This document shows, piece after piece, positions 24,301 to 39,300 of a stretch of DNA of 64,000 nt (position 1 is its first letter; each line of letters begins with the position of its first letter). The notes below the pieces were generated by a model. That model saw only the letters and a list, made by a program, of their open reading frames with translations, did not search any database and was not told where the DNA came from. This DNA is from Hyposmocoma kahamanoa. Its lineage: Eukaryota > Arthropoda > Insecta > Lepidoptera > Cosmopterigidae. The translations under genes and the position numbers were made by a program. Location: the NCBI RefSeq assembly GCF_003589595.1, contig NW_020653200.1:2091751-2155750 (forward strand). Direction: 5' to 3'.

Positions 24301-27300
24301 CTTTTGTGAACTTCGAACAATTGAGCTTTCGGCTTCGTGTTCAATACAATTGAAGATTCAATCGAGTTGGATCTTCCGTTATCAATTGAAAATGATCTAG
24401 TCATTGGTTTGGGTTTCGAACTTTCTATTGACGAACATCTCACGAACGTTTTAGGAGTGTCTGTCGACGAAGAACGTGTGAACGGTTTGTTTGCATTATC
24501 TATAGAAGTCGAGCGTTGATTCTTCAGGCTATCTTTGACGGGCTCTTTTTTCTTAAGCTGTTTTTTCTCGGCTTTGATGACTGTAGCGTCTGTATCCGGC
24601 GAATCGTCTAAATCGTCAAAATCCACAACTCTAATAGTTGATGAATCAAGGCCTTTTAGATTCCTAGGAGGCCTTACTGGTTTCTGTTCTATTTTGTCCT
24701 GGAAGAACTGGTTTAAACTTTGATCTTCTGGATTCACTTTCAGTTTGGTTTTAGTGGTGCCTTGTAACATCGCCGAAACGGAGTCCCTGAGCATTTTTGG
24801 ATCAGGGGATTCATCGTCGTCTAGTAAAGCTAAAATTTGCTCCTGTAAATCTTTTTGTTTGTCAATGTGCGTCTCGTAGTCGGCAATAGAGTCATGGCCT
24901 TCGATGAGGCGAGCTAGCTGTGTGATGTCGTTTAGATCTAATTTTCCGATCTTTTTACGAATGTACTCAGCAGAATCGCTACTTACTTGTGGCCGGACGG
25001 AACGCCTCTTCTTTCTGTAGCTCGAATGCGATTTGTCAGCGTCAGCTGCGTCTGTTTCAAAACAAATGACAATTTATTATTCAAGTGATCAACACTGATG
25101 AATTCACAAACAAACATTGTGATGATGCGTGCTTTTACAATAATATTATAGTTATTCTATATTGTATAACAAGAGAAGCGAATGATATAAGTAGCTGCAA
25201 ATTTGGAGAGTACTCACTAGAATACATGGAGAGCGTGTGTTCTGTCTGATTGCGACTGTGTTTCTCTTTTTGCTGACTTTGTTTGATCTGTAATTTAATA
25301 AAATACGTGTTCAAAGGAAACGTAAGAAATAAACATGTTAGTTTTTATTACCTTTAAGGGTACAACAAGAACTATGAATAATATCTCCGTCCAAGATTTA
25401 GTGAACAGCACAGTTAAATTTATATCTTGATTTTTAAACAAACGCCTTAAGCTTGACAAATTAACGCTATTTATTAAAATATAAATTGTAACTTTTAAAT
25501 TGTTTGAAAAATAACTTAAACGTCTTAGATTTAAAGACAAGACATAATAATATAAGGAAGACTACCTGTTCGAACATGTTAGTCTCGTGATGCACGTGTG
25601 GCACCTCGCCTTTGAAAGCGGCGTAGACGCGCGCTAGGTACGCGCGCAGCTTCGCCTCCGGCACGTCACGCAACGTGCCCGTCGAAGATATCGGCGTTAT
25701 GCCTGTTTTGATGTTATAAAGCCCATAAATCAAGACCAAACAGCAAAATAGTGCTAAGGTGCACCTTGGTACAAGACGCAGCTCTTCAGTTTAGTATCCA
25801 TTTAAACGTGCGGTTTTTAAAATAGTCATTTTAGAAGTCGCAGGCGCCTAGTGCATCGCGTAGTATGAGGCCAAATATTGATTATTTATAAATGTTCCCA
25901 AAGATTTAATAATAATAACGTTGATCTCATTAATAAACAAAACATATTGTTTTTGTTATAAATTGTGTTTGTTTTTAATTGTATCTATAGTTGACTAAGC
26001 TGACTTTTAAGGTTTAAAAAAATCTCGAACAACTCGAGAAACCCGGGAAATCGGGTTCGGGAATTCCTGAAGCTCGAGAAAAAAAGAAATCGAGAAATCA
26101 GAAACCGTACTTACCAAACTCGTGTTGTAGCACGTGGTAAACGGCCCGCGGCGCTGTGCCAGGCGGAAGTAGATCGGGGCGATAGCGGCGCACAAGCGCA
26201 GTGAGCGCCGCCGCGCCGCTTGCCGCGCGCACACCAGCTTCCGACCATCCTACCCACGAGATCAACGCCTCCTCTGATACTTCGCCTTCTGTAAAAATTT
26301 GCTTCGATTAACCTTTTCTTAAGTAAACAAAACTCTTTACTCACTGAACATAACACAGCAAACATAACACCACACATTCACACAATATACATCCACACAA
26401 AAATACATAAAGCGAACCCACAATAGTTACCCCCACCTACATCACGATGCCGTATGTTATGCCCATTGCACTGGCGCTGACTCAGCATAATGCTACAGTG
26501 CCAAGCAACCGGCACTACAGCGCTGGTATTCTGCCAGAACCAGTACAGGCATCACTCGTCGACACAAAGCAAATTATAACAAAGAAAAATAATATTTAGA
26601 AACAATCGTGTTACGATTATATAAAATTAAATAATAGTATTATTAATTGCAATTGAAACAAGACCTCGTGAGAATGAGATAAGAAAACAAGTCATTATTT
26701 GAATAGCCTGGAATAGGTTCCTTTATATTTTCAGAACAATCAATCGGATATAAAATCTTAACGTTAGAGGTACAGTTTTGACCAATGCAGTAGTAATGTG
26801 AAATTATGTTTTTAGCCTCGTGTTGTTTGCACAATATTCCGAAAACGAGTTTTACGAAAGGCTATGGTTCCAAATTTTGATAGCGGTGGACTAAAAACTT
26901 AACAGAAACACAAAGGACTACTGGAGCACTACAAAATCATTCTGTCCATCGTGTCGCCAGGTGAGTTTATATAAATACTCCTGATTATTTAGTCTTACTG
27001 ATACCAAATTTGAAAAGTATACTTTCATGTCTTTCGATTTTGAATATTTTGTTGCTGTATAGAGCAGCATGGACACGAGATGCAATTTTAAAACCAAGCC
27101 CAAGCGGTTTGGAAACTTTTAGATAGTAAGGTGGTGGCGCTAGTGACCGACAAGCACCACTGTGCGACATCTTTTTTTAAATTAATTCCTAACAACATTT
27201 AGGACAAATTTTCTATCATAATAACACGTTTGTTATTGGTAAGTGTCAGTTACTGAGTGTTCATTATTGGTGAGTGTCGATTACTGGTTAATTAATTAAT

Positions 27301-30300
27301 GGATTTTTGGTTTTCATTACTGGAGATTTAGAGAAATTTCAATTTACACTTTTCTAGTAATAATTCTAATAGCTTTTTTATGAAACATACTACAGCATAG
27401 TCTTCCATGAGGTTTTATCTGTTAAGTAAACTATTCACTATTAATACTGCCTCTATGGTCGAACGGCTACCACGCCCGACTGCCACACAAAGGTCCCAGG
27501 TTCGATTCCCGGGCCGGGAGAAATATTTGTATGGCCTACATTTATTTCTCTCGTGAGTTTGGGTGTAATTTGTGGTTGTCTATGTGTGTGTCAATGGCAC
27601 CCGCGACACAGGGTTTCCCTAGCGCGAGGCAATGTTGAGGGTGTGCGTTATTATCATTATTATTATAATATGTTGAAAAACAAAAAGTTATTTCAAATTT
27701 AAAAACACACTATGTCCCTTAAAATGTCGATCATTGGTACCATCACTACGAATACGTTTTAACAAAGCAATGTATGCACATTGTGAAGCCATATTTACGC
27801 AAAAACTCATTTAAGCTTCATTTGCAAAGCGCCTGGCTGCTAAATAGTCAAAACGCAATAGCAATGTCGCGCGTCACCGTAATCAACGTACAATTCTAAA
27901 TAAAATTACATATTAACTTGTACTTTCAAAAAACTAACGAACCTCTTCGACGTTTCCTCGCTGCAGGCGCGGCATCGAGCGGCAGAGGGTCGTCGGAGTC
28001 GTAAAAAGAGGTAACTTGGTGCGGAGAAACCTTGCCGCGGTTCAGGTTCGGGTAGCGAGTGCCCGGGTCCAACGTGTACGCGCCGAAGTCTCGGTGTAAG
28101 TTCTCTGGCGTCGTTTGAGCTGAATACGATATAGACCTCGTTTAATTATACAACAGTAAAGCTTCTTCTATCATTGTTCTAAGTAAATTAATATTTAGAT
28201 TTGTTAATGTATACACGAAGTCAACTATTGTCATTTTTGTGATAAATATTCTTTATATAAGGAAAAATACGTAATATTATATATAACGTAAAGGCCGACT
28301 ACAAAAATTCTAAAACCTTTACCTTGAGAACTTAAGAGTCAATATTTTTGTCACCAAGTCATTGTCTCTGTATGTGGAATCAAAGGTTATAAGGTCGGAA
28401 AAAGGTGTTCTTGTACAGATACAGCTACAAGGAGTGATATAAAGTTGTTAAAACCCCCAAATATTAATAAATTCCTTTTTTCGAATTTCGGATTTCCGGA
28501 AATGCGTTTACTGCATCGCAGGATAAAACTTATTACCTAGAAACTCGAAGTTGGATTTTAAAGTAATTAAAAATGCAGTACATAATTGACCTTTAACGAA
28601 AGCAGATAATAAAACAGTAAGGAGAATTAGAGACCATTCTAATCCGGAATTCGAAAAAAGTAATTGATTAATATTTCGACTGTGAACTGGCAACCGGTAC
28701 TATCTCAATTTTGATAACTTTACACGATGAACAAATAATTGTTTGCGTCATTTATATAGCATCTGGTTTATTGAATAAAAATACGGAGTGTATGTGTAAT
28801 AAAAATATTTTAAAACTACGTATTTTATGTAATAAATCAGATGCTATATAAATGACGCAAACATTTTTTTTCTTCACCAATTGCCGGTTCACAGTCGATC
28901 TGGTACTTTTAACAACTCTATATCGCTCCTTGTAACTATAACTATACGTGTATCTACATAATAGTAGGTGGAACACCTTTTTCCGACCACTGGTTATAAG
29001 CAAAGTATCTCTGACCTAGGAGTCTGTAGATGGACTCTCGTTCAGCGATAACGTTAAGCGGGTGCGGTGCGGGGCTGCTGCCGAAGGACCGCACGGCCCA
29101 TGCTGCGTCCAGTGCGGAGAGGAACCCCCGCGCGCACCCTGATCCGGTCGGCCAGAAGGGCTCCAGCAAACTGTCGCCCACTAACTCGCAGAGAAGACGT
29201 CTACCTAGACGCTCGTATACCTGACGAAAATCATTTATTAAATAACAACATTGATATAATAACCTTGGAAGAACGCTTAGTTTAACACTTGGTCTTTTGT
29301 AATTCAATACACCTTTGATTTCACTTGTGACGGGTATATTATAACCGATTTATATTATTAAAATTTACATTTTATTATGAGAATGAAAAAGACAAAATCT
29401 TCAAGGACCCTACATTGCCATAGCATTAACTGCTCGAACAGTGCTAGCGGTGGGAGTCGTGGATAATAGTTTTTTGAAAGAAATGTAATGATAGCCAACT
29501 AACCATACTAGCATTTTCAGCGGCGTACATCGATGTGAAGTCGAAGAGAGCGACGTCGGGCTCACCGTAGTGATTCAATGCAAAGTCCCGCAGCGGCAGC
29601 CGCGCGTCGGTCGAGAACCGCGCTGCTTCCTGGGCGTATCGCATTAACGCACCGCGATCCACATTCTCGACACTTAACAACCGTGACACTTCGGCGTAGT
29701 CCTGTTGAGATATCTTTAGTATTACAATATCTGTGGAAGTAGCATAGCAGTATATCACATGCAATGTGCGATGAACCTCCCCGTGACATATTTATTTCAG
29801 TTGATAAAGCTATGTTGCGATTTTTTTTTTATTGCGAATACTGAATCTGTAAGATACCGCACTAGTCATTCGTTCTTTATTTATTTGATAATGAGCTATT
29901 GTCATACATTTTGAAGAACAAGGATAACGATGTGAAATTGCATGTATACACGCGAAACAAACATTGCCGGGTTTTTGTAGCTTCAGCTTTTACATATTTT
30001 ACATTAAATTAGTTATGATTTACGTATTTCTAAATACTCTCATAAAAATGTTCTCTTCATCTTTTTCAATAATTTATATTATACTAACAAATTGATGTTA
30101 GTTTTTATTATTTCTTTTTATCTCGTTTGCCGCGCTCAATTTTTACGTTTATAAAATACCATGCCGACCATGCTTGGCACTGCGATTACAATTGGTCGAG
30201 GCGCTCGCGATGCGACAAAAATGTGACATCACGGTGCCATGTTAGCTGTTATAATACAATTTTAAAATTGAGGTATTATCACTCAAATTTGACACTTAAA

Positions 30301-33300
30301 TGTGGAAAAAATAGCTTTACCGCAGCGGCATGCTACGGGGGCTTAATAAGGCAAAATGGAGCTCAATTGTCTTGTTTAAATACACTAACTTATGAATTAT
30401 CCTCTCTCTAGAAACCTGAAGTAATGACTTTTACCATGGCATAATACGACAAGTGTGTAACTCCACACAATCATAGAAGCGTGGCTTGTATGTGCACACA
30501 ATCATAGAAGCGTGGCTTGTATGTGCACACGCCAGTACAACGTGGGTCATCGCACGCGTCATTCGTTTTAGAATTAAAGCAACGTTTGTTTTTCTTGCGT
30601 TAAAGAATTTATCGTTGTTTGCGTAAATTTTTGTGATTTTGAGCGTCATGTCACGTCGTCATTTAACGCGGAAAGAAATGTTTAGAGCTGACGGTACGCT
30701 GGAAACTGGACGCAATCAGCGTGATGTTGCAGCCGCTGTTAACTCGCAACCAAGCGTAATTTGCCAATTAAGAGCACGCTGCAGAGCTACAGGAGATATA
30801 GCCGAACGTCACCGAGGAAGATACAGGATCACTAACCAGAGACAAGATTGTTTTTGGAGATAGCTCCATATTGAAGCTCTACAACTAGTAGAAAGACTCC
30901 TTGTCCAATGGTCCTCCGATTCCTGCACCAACTTGTCGTTAGTGACTAAACTGCCAGAAGATTACATGAAGTCCATCTTCATGCACGGGGACAGCTAAGA
31001 GTTCCAGCTCTACGACGTGGAAATCGAGGACGTCGTTTATGGTGGGCTAACGCACATTTGCACTGGACAAACTCAGTGGGCGCGTGTGCCTTTTTCAGAC
31101 AACTCTCGTGTCGGTTTTCATTCCCATTTAAGAAGAGTGCGAGTTTGGCGAGTTCCTGGCCGCAGGAATCGACTCCAGAATTTTCAGGAAATTCATTCAT
31201 ACCAAAACGGAACGATAATTATGTGGGCTAAAAATCGTTTGGGTGGAAAAACTAATCTCGTTTGGATAAAAGGCAATTTGAATGCGGAACGATACTGCGA
31301 CGAAGTTGTACAACCCATGGTACTCCCCCACCGACAGCAGCTCTGCTCAGAGTACATGTTTATGCAAAATAATGCAAGACTGGTGATGAATGTGTTCCGC
31401 GAGTACGATGTCACGTAGTAGCCTGCTCAGTCGCCCGATCTCAATCCTATCGAGCATGCATGGTATTTGCTTAATGCTTGCTTTATGGCTATATTTGCTT
31501 TATTACGATTTCAAGTGTAATTTGCTTACCTATGAAATAATAGTAGATTGTAAAACGCGTCATCTCACCCGAGACAAGTATATCCACCCGACCCTCAGGC
31601 GAGGGATACTTAAGTCGAGGGTAAAATGGGTTTTATGAACGAGTTATAAACACTCTGCTTTTCACTTCGATTGCGAGGAAATTAAACAGCAATGTTACAA
31701 ATGTACGATTATTTAATTAAAATTGAATGTAAAATTAGAACAATTACACATATTTCATGTGATGGTTGAGCATAAAATCCTTTTTTATGCAGCCTACACC
31801 CAGCATAAATACGAACTTTAAGAGCATGAGAAGTGAAAAGATTATTTGAGTTTCAGGAGATAAGCATTTAGGTAATCTTCCCCAAAATTCACACACGGAA
31901 TAAGACCTTTTTTCACATCTGTCTAGTGTCTTATTAAACAGGCAACAATTGACAACCTCATACTTAGTGTGCCAGGCCGTTGTAGAGCCGTCGCTAATGC
32001 CTTGGAAGGTCCGACTGACTATTAAATAACAATTTAGACATGTTCATATTCGAAATTGGTACAAACGAAAATGCACAAAGGAAATAGTACATTATGTATT
32101 AAGGGCGGTAAACAACGGTAGATAAGTAAACAATTACTAACGAGAGCTAAGGAGCCCGAAGCCGTAGGCTGAGGTGATTCGAGGTTTGTAATTTTTACCG
32201 CCGTTGCTACATACAATGTTTTTCGTATTGCGTTACATTTGCGACGAAATTGATACAACGATAATTTATTTGTAGTATGAATAAATATCGCTACACAACA
32301 CGACATTTACGGATTTTGCGATAATGTAATGAAAAAGTCATAATTCGGGCATAATGACGTGGACAATGTAACAGGCAGCATAATTTGTATTTCGAACTAT
32401 CTAATACTGCATTTAGAATTGTCTCAAAATAATAGAGCTTTGTGGTAAAATGAACATGGCGGTTGTTCTAGACCAATTTTATAGCCGAATGCACGCAGTA
32501 ATGTTTTATTTATGATTATTTTCCTCGTTTCTCTTTGAAAAGTACCTCTCGCTACTCTAACCCACGGCTGCGACACTTACAGCATAATTTAGGGTATTAC
32601 GGTCGACTTTGCTTGCATGTCATGGTACTGTTTACAAACAAGTGTGATGAAAATATTATTATTCATTGACTGACCTGTAACAGGACACCTTTATAAAGTA
32701 AGCTGTGCTTCTTGGCTGTCATGACGAAATAATGCGTATCATCTTTGTAATACACGATGTTTTCGAGATCGATGCCCGTCACCTCATATAGCTCTTTGAA
32801 AAACTTCTGGTTGAATATGAACGCCACGCCGCTGATCTCAGGCACCTGTTGAGATTTACACACGTGAGAGTGAAAAAAACATACAATGGCCCCGCCAGGC
32901 CAGAGCTGCTGGAGCACTAAGTCCACTATAGTCCATTTTTTGGATCATCCTCACACAGCGTCTCTCATTATCAGCTCACAAGATACCCCATTGAAACTTC
33001 AATGAGGATGACAACTCTATTTATTTATTTATACATTTTAGGAAAATTCACGGACAAATAATACAATTATAGTATACTTAAATATGAGTAATCCAATGCC
33101 ATTTACGAATTTCCACCAACATGAAACAATATAAAGTCTAGTAAATCTATAAGAACGCAGTCAATAAATTAAAAAAATAAAATATATAAATAATAATAAT
33201 AAAAATTACTATTAATATACAATTAAACCTTAGAGGTTGGTAAAAAAAAGTCTAAGAATTAAACGAACAAACCAGTGTATTCATCGCCAATCACGTGATG

Positions 33301-36300
33301 TGGCAAAGTGACGTTTGGTCATTTCTCGCCTGACTGTGTCTATGCTTGAACAAAACAAATCAAACCCCGAATGATTTACTGTCGCATTGTTAGAAAGTCT
33401 CAAAGCACGCACCATGTACGTATTTTGCCTATAATTAGTGCTCGCAAACGGCACTTGCAGAGGTGGTCGACATATTCTGTAATGCAACAAGTTTGTGCGC
33501 AGGTTTATGTGTGACAACAATTCTGGACAATCAAAATTACCGTTGGCGATCCTCATCAGAAAACTGACGTCACTCCTGTCTCGACGTATACGAAGCGACA
33601 AATAATGGTACACCTATTGTACCTAGTACACCTATGCTCATAATCTGATGAAAATTGTTTAGTTTTGTAGTCCAGATAACGTAAAAATCTCTGATAAATT
33701 GCCTCCAACCGAGCCTTATAGGTTTCATAGCATGGATTCCAGACCTGTGAAGCGTACTCAAGGTGACTCCGTACAAAAGAGCAATAAAGAAACTTAATGC
33801 ATTTGATACTATGTATAATTCTTCCTAAGGGATTCCACAAACCGAAGACGACCACGCGTTCAAATTCAAATAGGGCAAGTTAAACAAAAAACGCAACACC
33901 ATTTCTAAATAACTTTGCAAACGCATTATGCTTCTTCTTACATATTACAAATCTAAAGCCTTGGCTACGAATTGTAACGAACTTAAAAGCATCAGTGGTC
34001 CGTTCATGGTAACCACAAGTTTTAATTCTTTGAGCTGAAGAAAAAAATTAAGAGACGTAGCTACTAACCGATGCCTCCTGCTCGGTGTGTCGATTGATGA
34101 AGTTGGCGGTGATGGCCATCGCGAGCTTGCCACGAAACTCGTTTCGCTTGAACCCCTGTAGCGTGTTGCGCTTGCCATCCGCACCCAGCAGGACGTCGAA
34201 CTCATACTGCGACACTGGATGCTCGGAAGGCAGTACGCGCGCGCGCCAACCTAGCGCTGACACCATAGACAGTACATTTAATGAAATATTTTGTATGCGC
34301 GTAAAAATATACATAATTTCATTACGAAAGAAGATATTAACCTTAGAACCAAGCCCAAACTCATGGTACCACGATTTCGTTTAACTAAGGTAAACGATTC
34401 TTTTATGGGGAACTGTATACATATTAACAATAAGATTCCGGAGTATATATTAAGATTATCATTACCTAAGTTTAAAACTTACATAAAAAGAATTTTAATT
34501 GAAAAGTCATGTTACAAAATTGACCAGTAATTGTTAGATAAAGTGTATGGTAAAACAAAATCAGTCTTGATTCCCCACAATTACGATTCAAAGTGTATTC
34601 CATAGCATATAAGTTTATTTGAAAAGAGCAATCCCTAGAGTTTGTTGCTCGTTCTTCTCAGGGAGGTTAGCGTAGTAAACGAGCAGTAACTTAAAAAATG
34701 ACGTTTTCAAGTGTAATAATTTTACCTTTGGAATAAATGATTATTTGACTTTGACAAATCAGGCGTTGCCTTATTATTTTTTTTAATATTAAACTTTGAT
34801 AGAATATGATAGAATATAGTAATTTATATCAATACATACTTTCACCATTTTCTGCGATAGTTGGCTCTAATAATTCTTCGAAACTAACGCCTTCGTGGAA
34901 CTCAACGCCGAGCAGTAGCGCCACCTAGAAACAGAATGTACGGAATCAACCGTTATACCGTGATGTTAGGGCACAGTAATTAATTATTTAAGTAAATTAA
35001 GGCGTCATTTGTAAGTTGATACCTAACAGCCCTTCATCTTGTATGAGAAGCTTCGAAAGGATCTTCCAAACAATAGCAAGTTTTCTCACAATGTTGTACC
35101 TTATCGTTAAAGCAACGTATAAGGTGATTTTACTCCACAGACAGTATTATATACTTGTGTTTTACTCCACAGTAGTATATCTCACCTTGAGCAGTATGCA
35201 TTGCAACTGCCTGATGCTGATATGATCAATGGCGCCGGCGCAAAACTTGCCGAAGAACTTCTTGGCGCCGAGCGCGCGCAGATCCTGGATCACGAACGGC
35301 CACAGGTGCAGTACGTTGTTTCGCGACATACGGTCGCGCTTCTCTATTACCACCTGAAAAAAATTATTTTATTTTACTAACAAGTCTTCTATATATTTTA
35401 CTAATTTTCGGGAAACATAAACACTCACAACTCGGGAATTCTCTCTCGAATTATTAGCCCGTAAAATTAACGTGTTACCTCATCAAAGTAGAGGTAGTTT
35501 GTGCGAGGGATATCTGGTTAGACTACAACGCTTTCTCGAGTACCAGACTCCAGGGGGGATCCACTTAATTTAATGTTGTAACCAAGCGGGTTGCTAGACA
35601 CCTATTTTGGCTCCCCTCAAAAACTCACAGAGACAAAGTCTGGTAAAATTACTGAGTACTGCTGGAAAATGCACGACTGTTTAGAATATCTTACCACTTT
35701 GGCACCTAGCAACTGGCACTCAATAGCAGCTCGCAATCCGCAGGGTCCGGCTCCAATGATAAGAACTTTGCTCCCTGTGCTCGCGCGCCCTTTGCTGTAC
35801 ACCTTGTGATTCGCGCGCGCGTCAAATTTTTTGAACAGTGCTTGAGCCTTCCATGAACTTGCCAGCTTCGTCTATTGATAGAAACAAAATAATATCACAT
35901 TATGCATGCGTGCACCACAAGTACCAAAGTAAAAAGTGAGTACCAAAGTAAATAAACAAAACTTCGTGAGACCTAACAAAACGCCCAAATCAAAACCAAC
36001 AGTTTAGAATTTTGATAATATCAACAATAACTATCAAACGCACTCGCAATAGTAAATACAAAAACATCGTCGTAAACAAACGAACTTGTAAACACCGCTC
36101 AACGCTCAGCTTAACGCTATCGCCAGAGGTCAAATAACACTTGCATTATAACTTTTACAGAAAACTCGCCAAGCTAAAGACGTGCAAATTATTATATGTG
36201 TGTAATTAATTAAGGCGGGATTGCAAAGGTAGACAACGCAAGACTTGCAAAGGGTTTCTTCGTAATCACAAAGATAATAGGAAATGTTACAACAAATTTT

Positions 36301-39300
36301 TATGTCAAATAAATTACATTAATATTACAGACGCTGGGAAGACAGGGATTGCCTGGCGAGAATGAGTTGTACTGTACGAGTCAGATAATCCCCGTTCCTG
36401 CCGACGTATATTTAGAGCTTTTCTCAAACAATGCGAAGAAATAATAATAGACTGAATAATGAAGGAGAACATGTGTAACAAAAATGGTAAAAAAAAACTA
36501 ATTAATTAGTGTTAAAAGTAATATTCCATAGGTTAGGGCAATTGTTGAAAAAAAGATTTTCCCAGACACATGTAATAGTAGTAATAGACAAAAAAAAGTA
36601 AACTACAAAAGCACCAAACAAGCATGCACCATCAGCTATGTACTTTCATTTTTTTTTAAATGTATGTGGTGCAAGTGTATTCAAAGCATCATAATTAAAC
36701 GAAAAAGTAATACCATTTTTTATTTGATACTCGTAATTTCTTTTTTTCTTGCCTTTTTGAGTTAGCGTTTAGCGTTTCAGACACTGACAAGGTTCTTTTT
36801 TGACTTGTCTTTAAAACGGAGAAAGTTATAGGTAGCATAAAAATGAAATTCGGAAAAGGGAAAAGAAAAATGATATGACTGTATCGTTTAATAAGGATGC
36901 TATGAATACACTTGNNNNNNNNNNNNNNNNNNNNNNNNNNNNNNNNNNNNNNNNNNNNNNNNNNNNNNNNNNNNNNNNNNNNNNNNNNNNNNNNNNNNNN
37001 NNNNNNNNNNNNNNGATGATATTAATAAAAAAATAGTATGAATATACGAAAAATATTACATACATAAACAACTGCTCAATTTTTAACCGACTCCAAAAAA
37101 AGGAGGAGGTTCTCAATTCGACTGTATTTTTTTGTATGTTTGTTACGCGATATTTGTGAACCGATTTTCATGATTCTTTTTTTGTTGGAAAGAGGGTACC
37201 TCCATAGTGGTCCCATTGAGATGAATATTCATTTTTATAAATAGCGCCTACATTATATTATAAGGAGCAATTATTTTAACGGTTGATTTTGCTATTCTCC
37301 GATTCAAGGCGTTTTTCTCTCTCAATATACTCTGAGTAGAGAGAACCGATTTTTATTATCTCCTGTGACAAATCCTGTATAGTGGTTATATTTCAATAAA
37401 ACTTGGCAAGTAGACGTAATTCCACGTACTTTTGAGGTCGGTTTTTTAGTATTCTGTACTGAGATTATTATATTTTCTCGTAATTGCGGAGACTTGATGC
37501 TAGTGGGTTGTTGACAGTATGTCAGATTTTGTTTAGTCTGTAGACATAATTCATAGTTTCAAGCGGGATCTAAAAGTTTTAGAACAGCGAACTGAAGTGC
37601 ATTTTCAAATATACTTTCCTGGCCCATGTTGGTAAAGAGTTCTAATTCTTACCTACCGCCAACATTACACTACGGAGAAAGTACGACAGCATTATATTAC
37701 TGTACATTATCAACCCTTATTGTATCCCACTGGTGGACACAGGCCTCTACCAAAAGAGAGCATATTAGGACATCCATCTTATTGGCTAATGCGTCTTGAG
37801 TGTAAAAAAAAACTTCTATTTGCAAAGTCTTTTTAAATATTGCCAATACTCTTACAGCAAAAAATCTGAACTGATCGTAATTCGTAACACAAGCAATTTT
37901 AACATATAATATTTCACATGATCATATTTGATCGTAACCAATATAGGATTATTATAATTATAACTTTTTTATAAAATAAAAACCGACCTCAAAAGTTCGT
38001 GGGATTATATCTATTTGCCAAGTTTTATTGAAATTGGTTACTGAATAAGTGCGCGAAACCGGATATCCAAGTTTTTAGTTTGCCACCCTTACAGGTGGAA
38101 TATTTTCTGTTTAGTGGACCGATACTGAGGTACCCTCTTTCTAACAAAAAAGGAATCAGCAGAATCGATTCACAAATTAGTTATTGGTTATACAGTTAGC
38201 GCGTAACATACATACAAAAAAATAGTCGAATTGAGAACCTCCTACTTTCTTGTAGTCGGTTAATAAAATTACCAAAACGATTAGGTTATAACGTTAAAAT
38301 TATTATCTCTGATTAGACTTATGTTACAGATATTCATTTTAAACGTTGTAGGTTGAGTAATAACGGTTCATACCTAATACTTCACGATCGCATAGAGCGC
38401 ATTATGGATCACTTTCACTGGCAAAATTAATTATCGTATGAAGCGTTACGTAAACGCTGATAGGCTTATGATAACATATGACTAATTATAATATTAGCGA
38501 CAAGCCAGTCTTGATGAAGGACGACAGATTACTTTTAGTTTGATTGATAATCATTCAAAACGTCCGAAGGACGAAAATATTTTTTGCGTCTTGGCTAATA
38601 CAAAGTTGCCAATATTAAGAATATATAATTTGAATATGGAAGAGACCCCTTTACAGCAGATTTAATACATATAATTCAATGAAAACAAAAGGGGAAATAT
38701 TGCAAGGATTTGTGCTAATAACAAACAAGTAGGCACCCAATCTTACACAAGTGCTTTTCCAATTAAACTTCTACCAACGAAAGATAAGCTGTTGTGCTGC
38801 TGATGATTTTAAAGCTATATTTAAGAATACTGTTAAATAAATAATCTTTTGTGAGATTATTTGCTTTCGCAAATATTTACTAGGAATAAACCTCTCTCTC
38901 AATTTCTATGAGTGAAACTGCAGTCAATAGATAAAATTATACATAAACCGGTGTATGAACGGAAATGAAGAAACAGCGAGTACATAGGAAAGCAGGTACA
39001 ATTATGCAAATATGCGACAACTTACATATTTAACGCTCGCAAGTGCTTATACTATCAAAGACATACTCGGTATGGAACATACTCATTTAAAGCCATTGTT
39101 TTTCGAAACTATTTCAACGATTACATAGACTCACAACGTTGTGCAATTTTATACTCAAACCCTCGCTTAAGAGGAGACCTGTGTCCAGCAGTGGGACCAA
39201 TTATAAAATGGGTTGATAATGATACTTAAAATAGGATTTTAAAAATTTTATACATAACTTTCCATTATGGTGGCGTTAGTTGAAATTGACATGCATGTGA

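Noticed and set aside
23800..24723. several plus-strand ORFs up to 166 codons
   Set aside because: Lie fully opposite Mical exon 13, whose frame, splice sites and homology are strong.
29030..29285. two plus-strand ORFs
   Set aside because: Antisense to Mical exon 8.
36826..37116. 96-codon ORF
   Set aside because: Crosses the 100-N gap.
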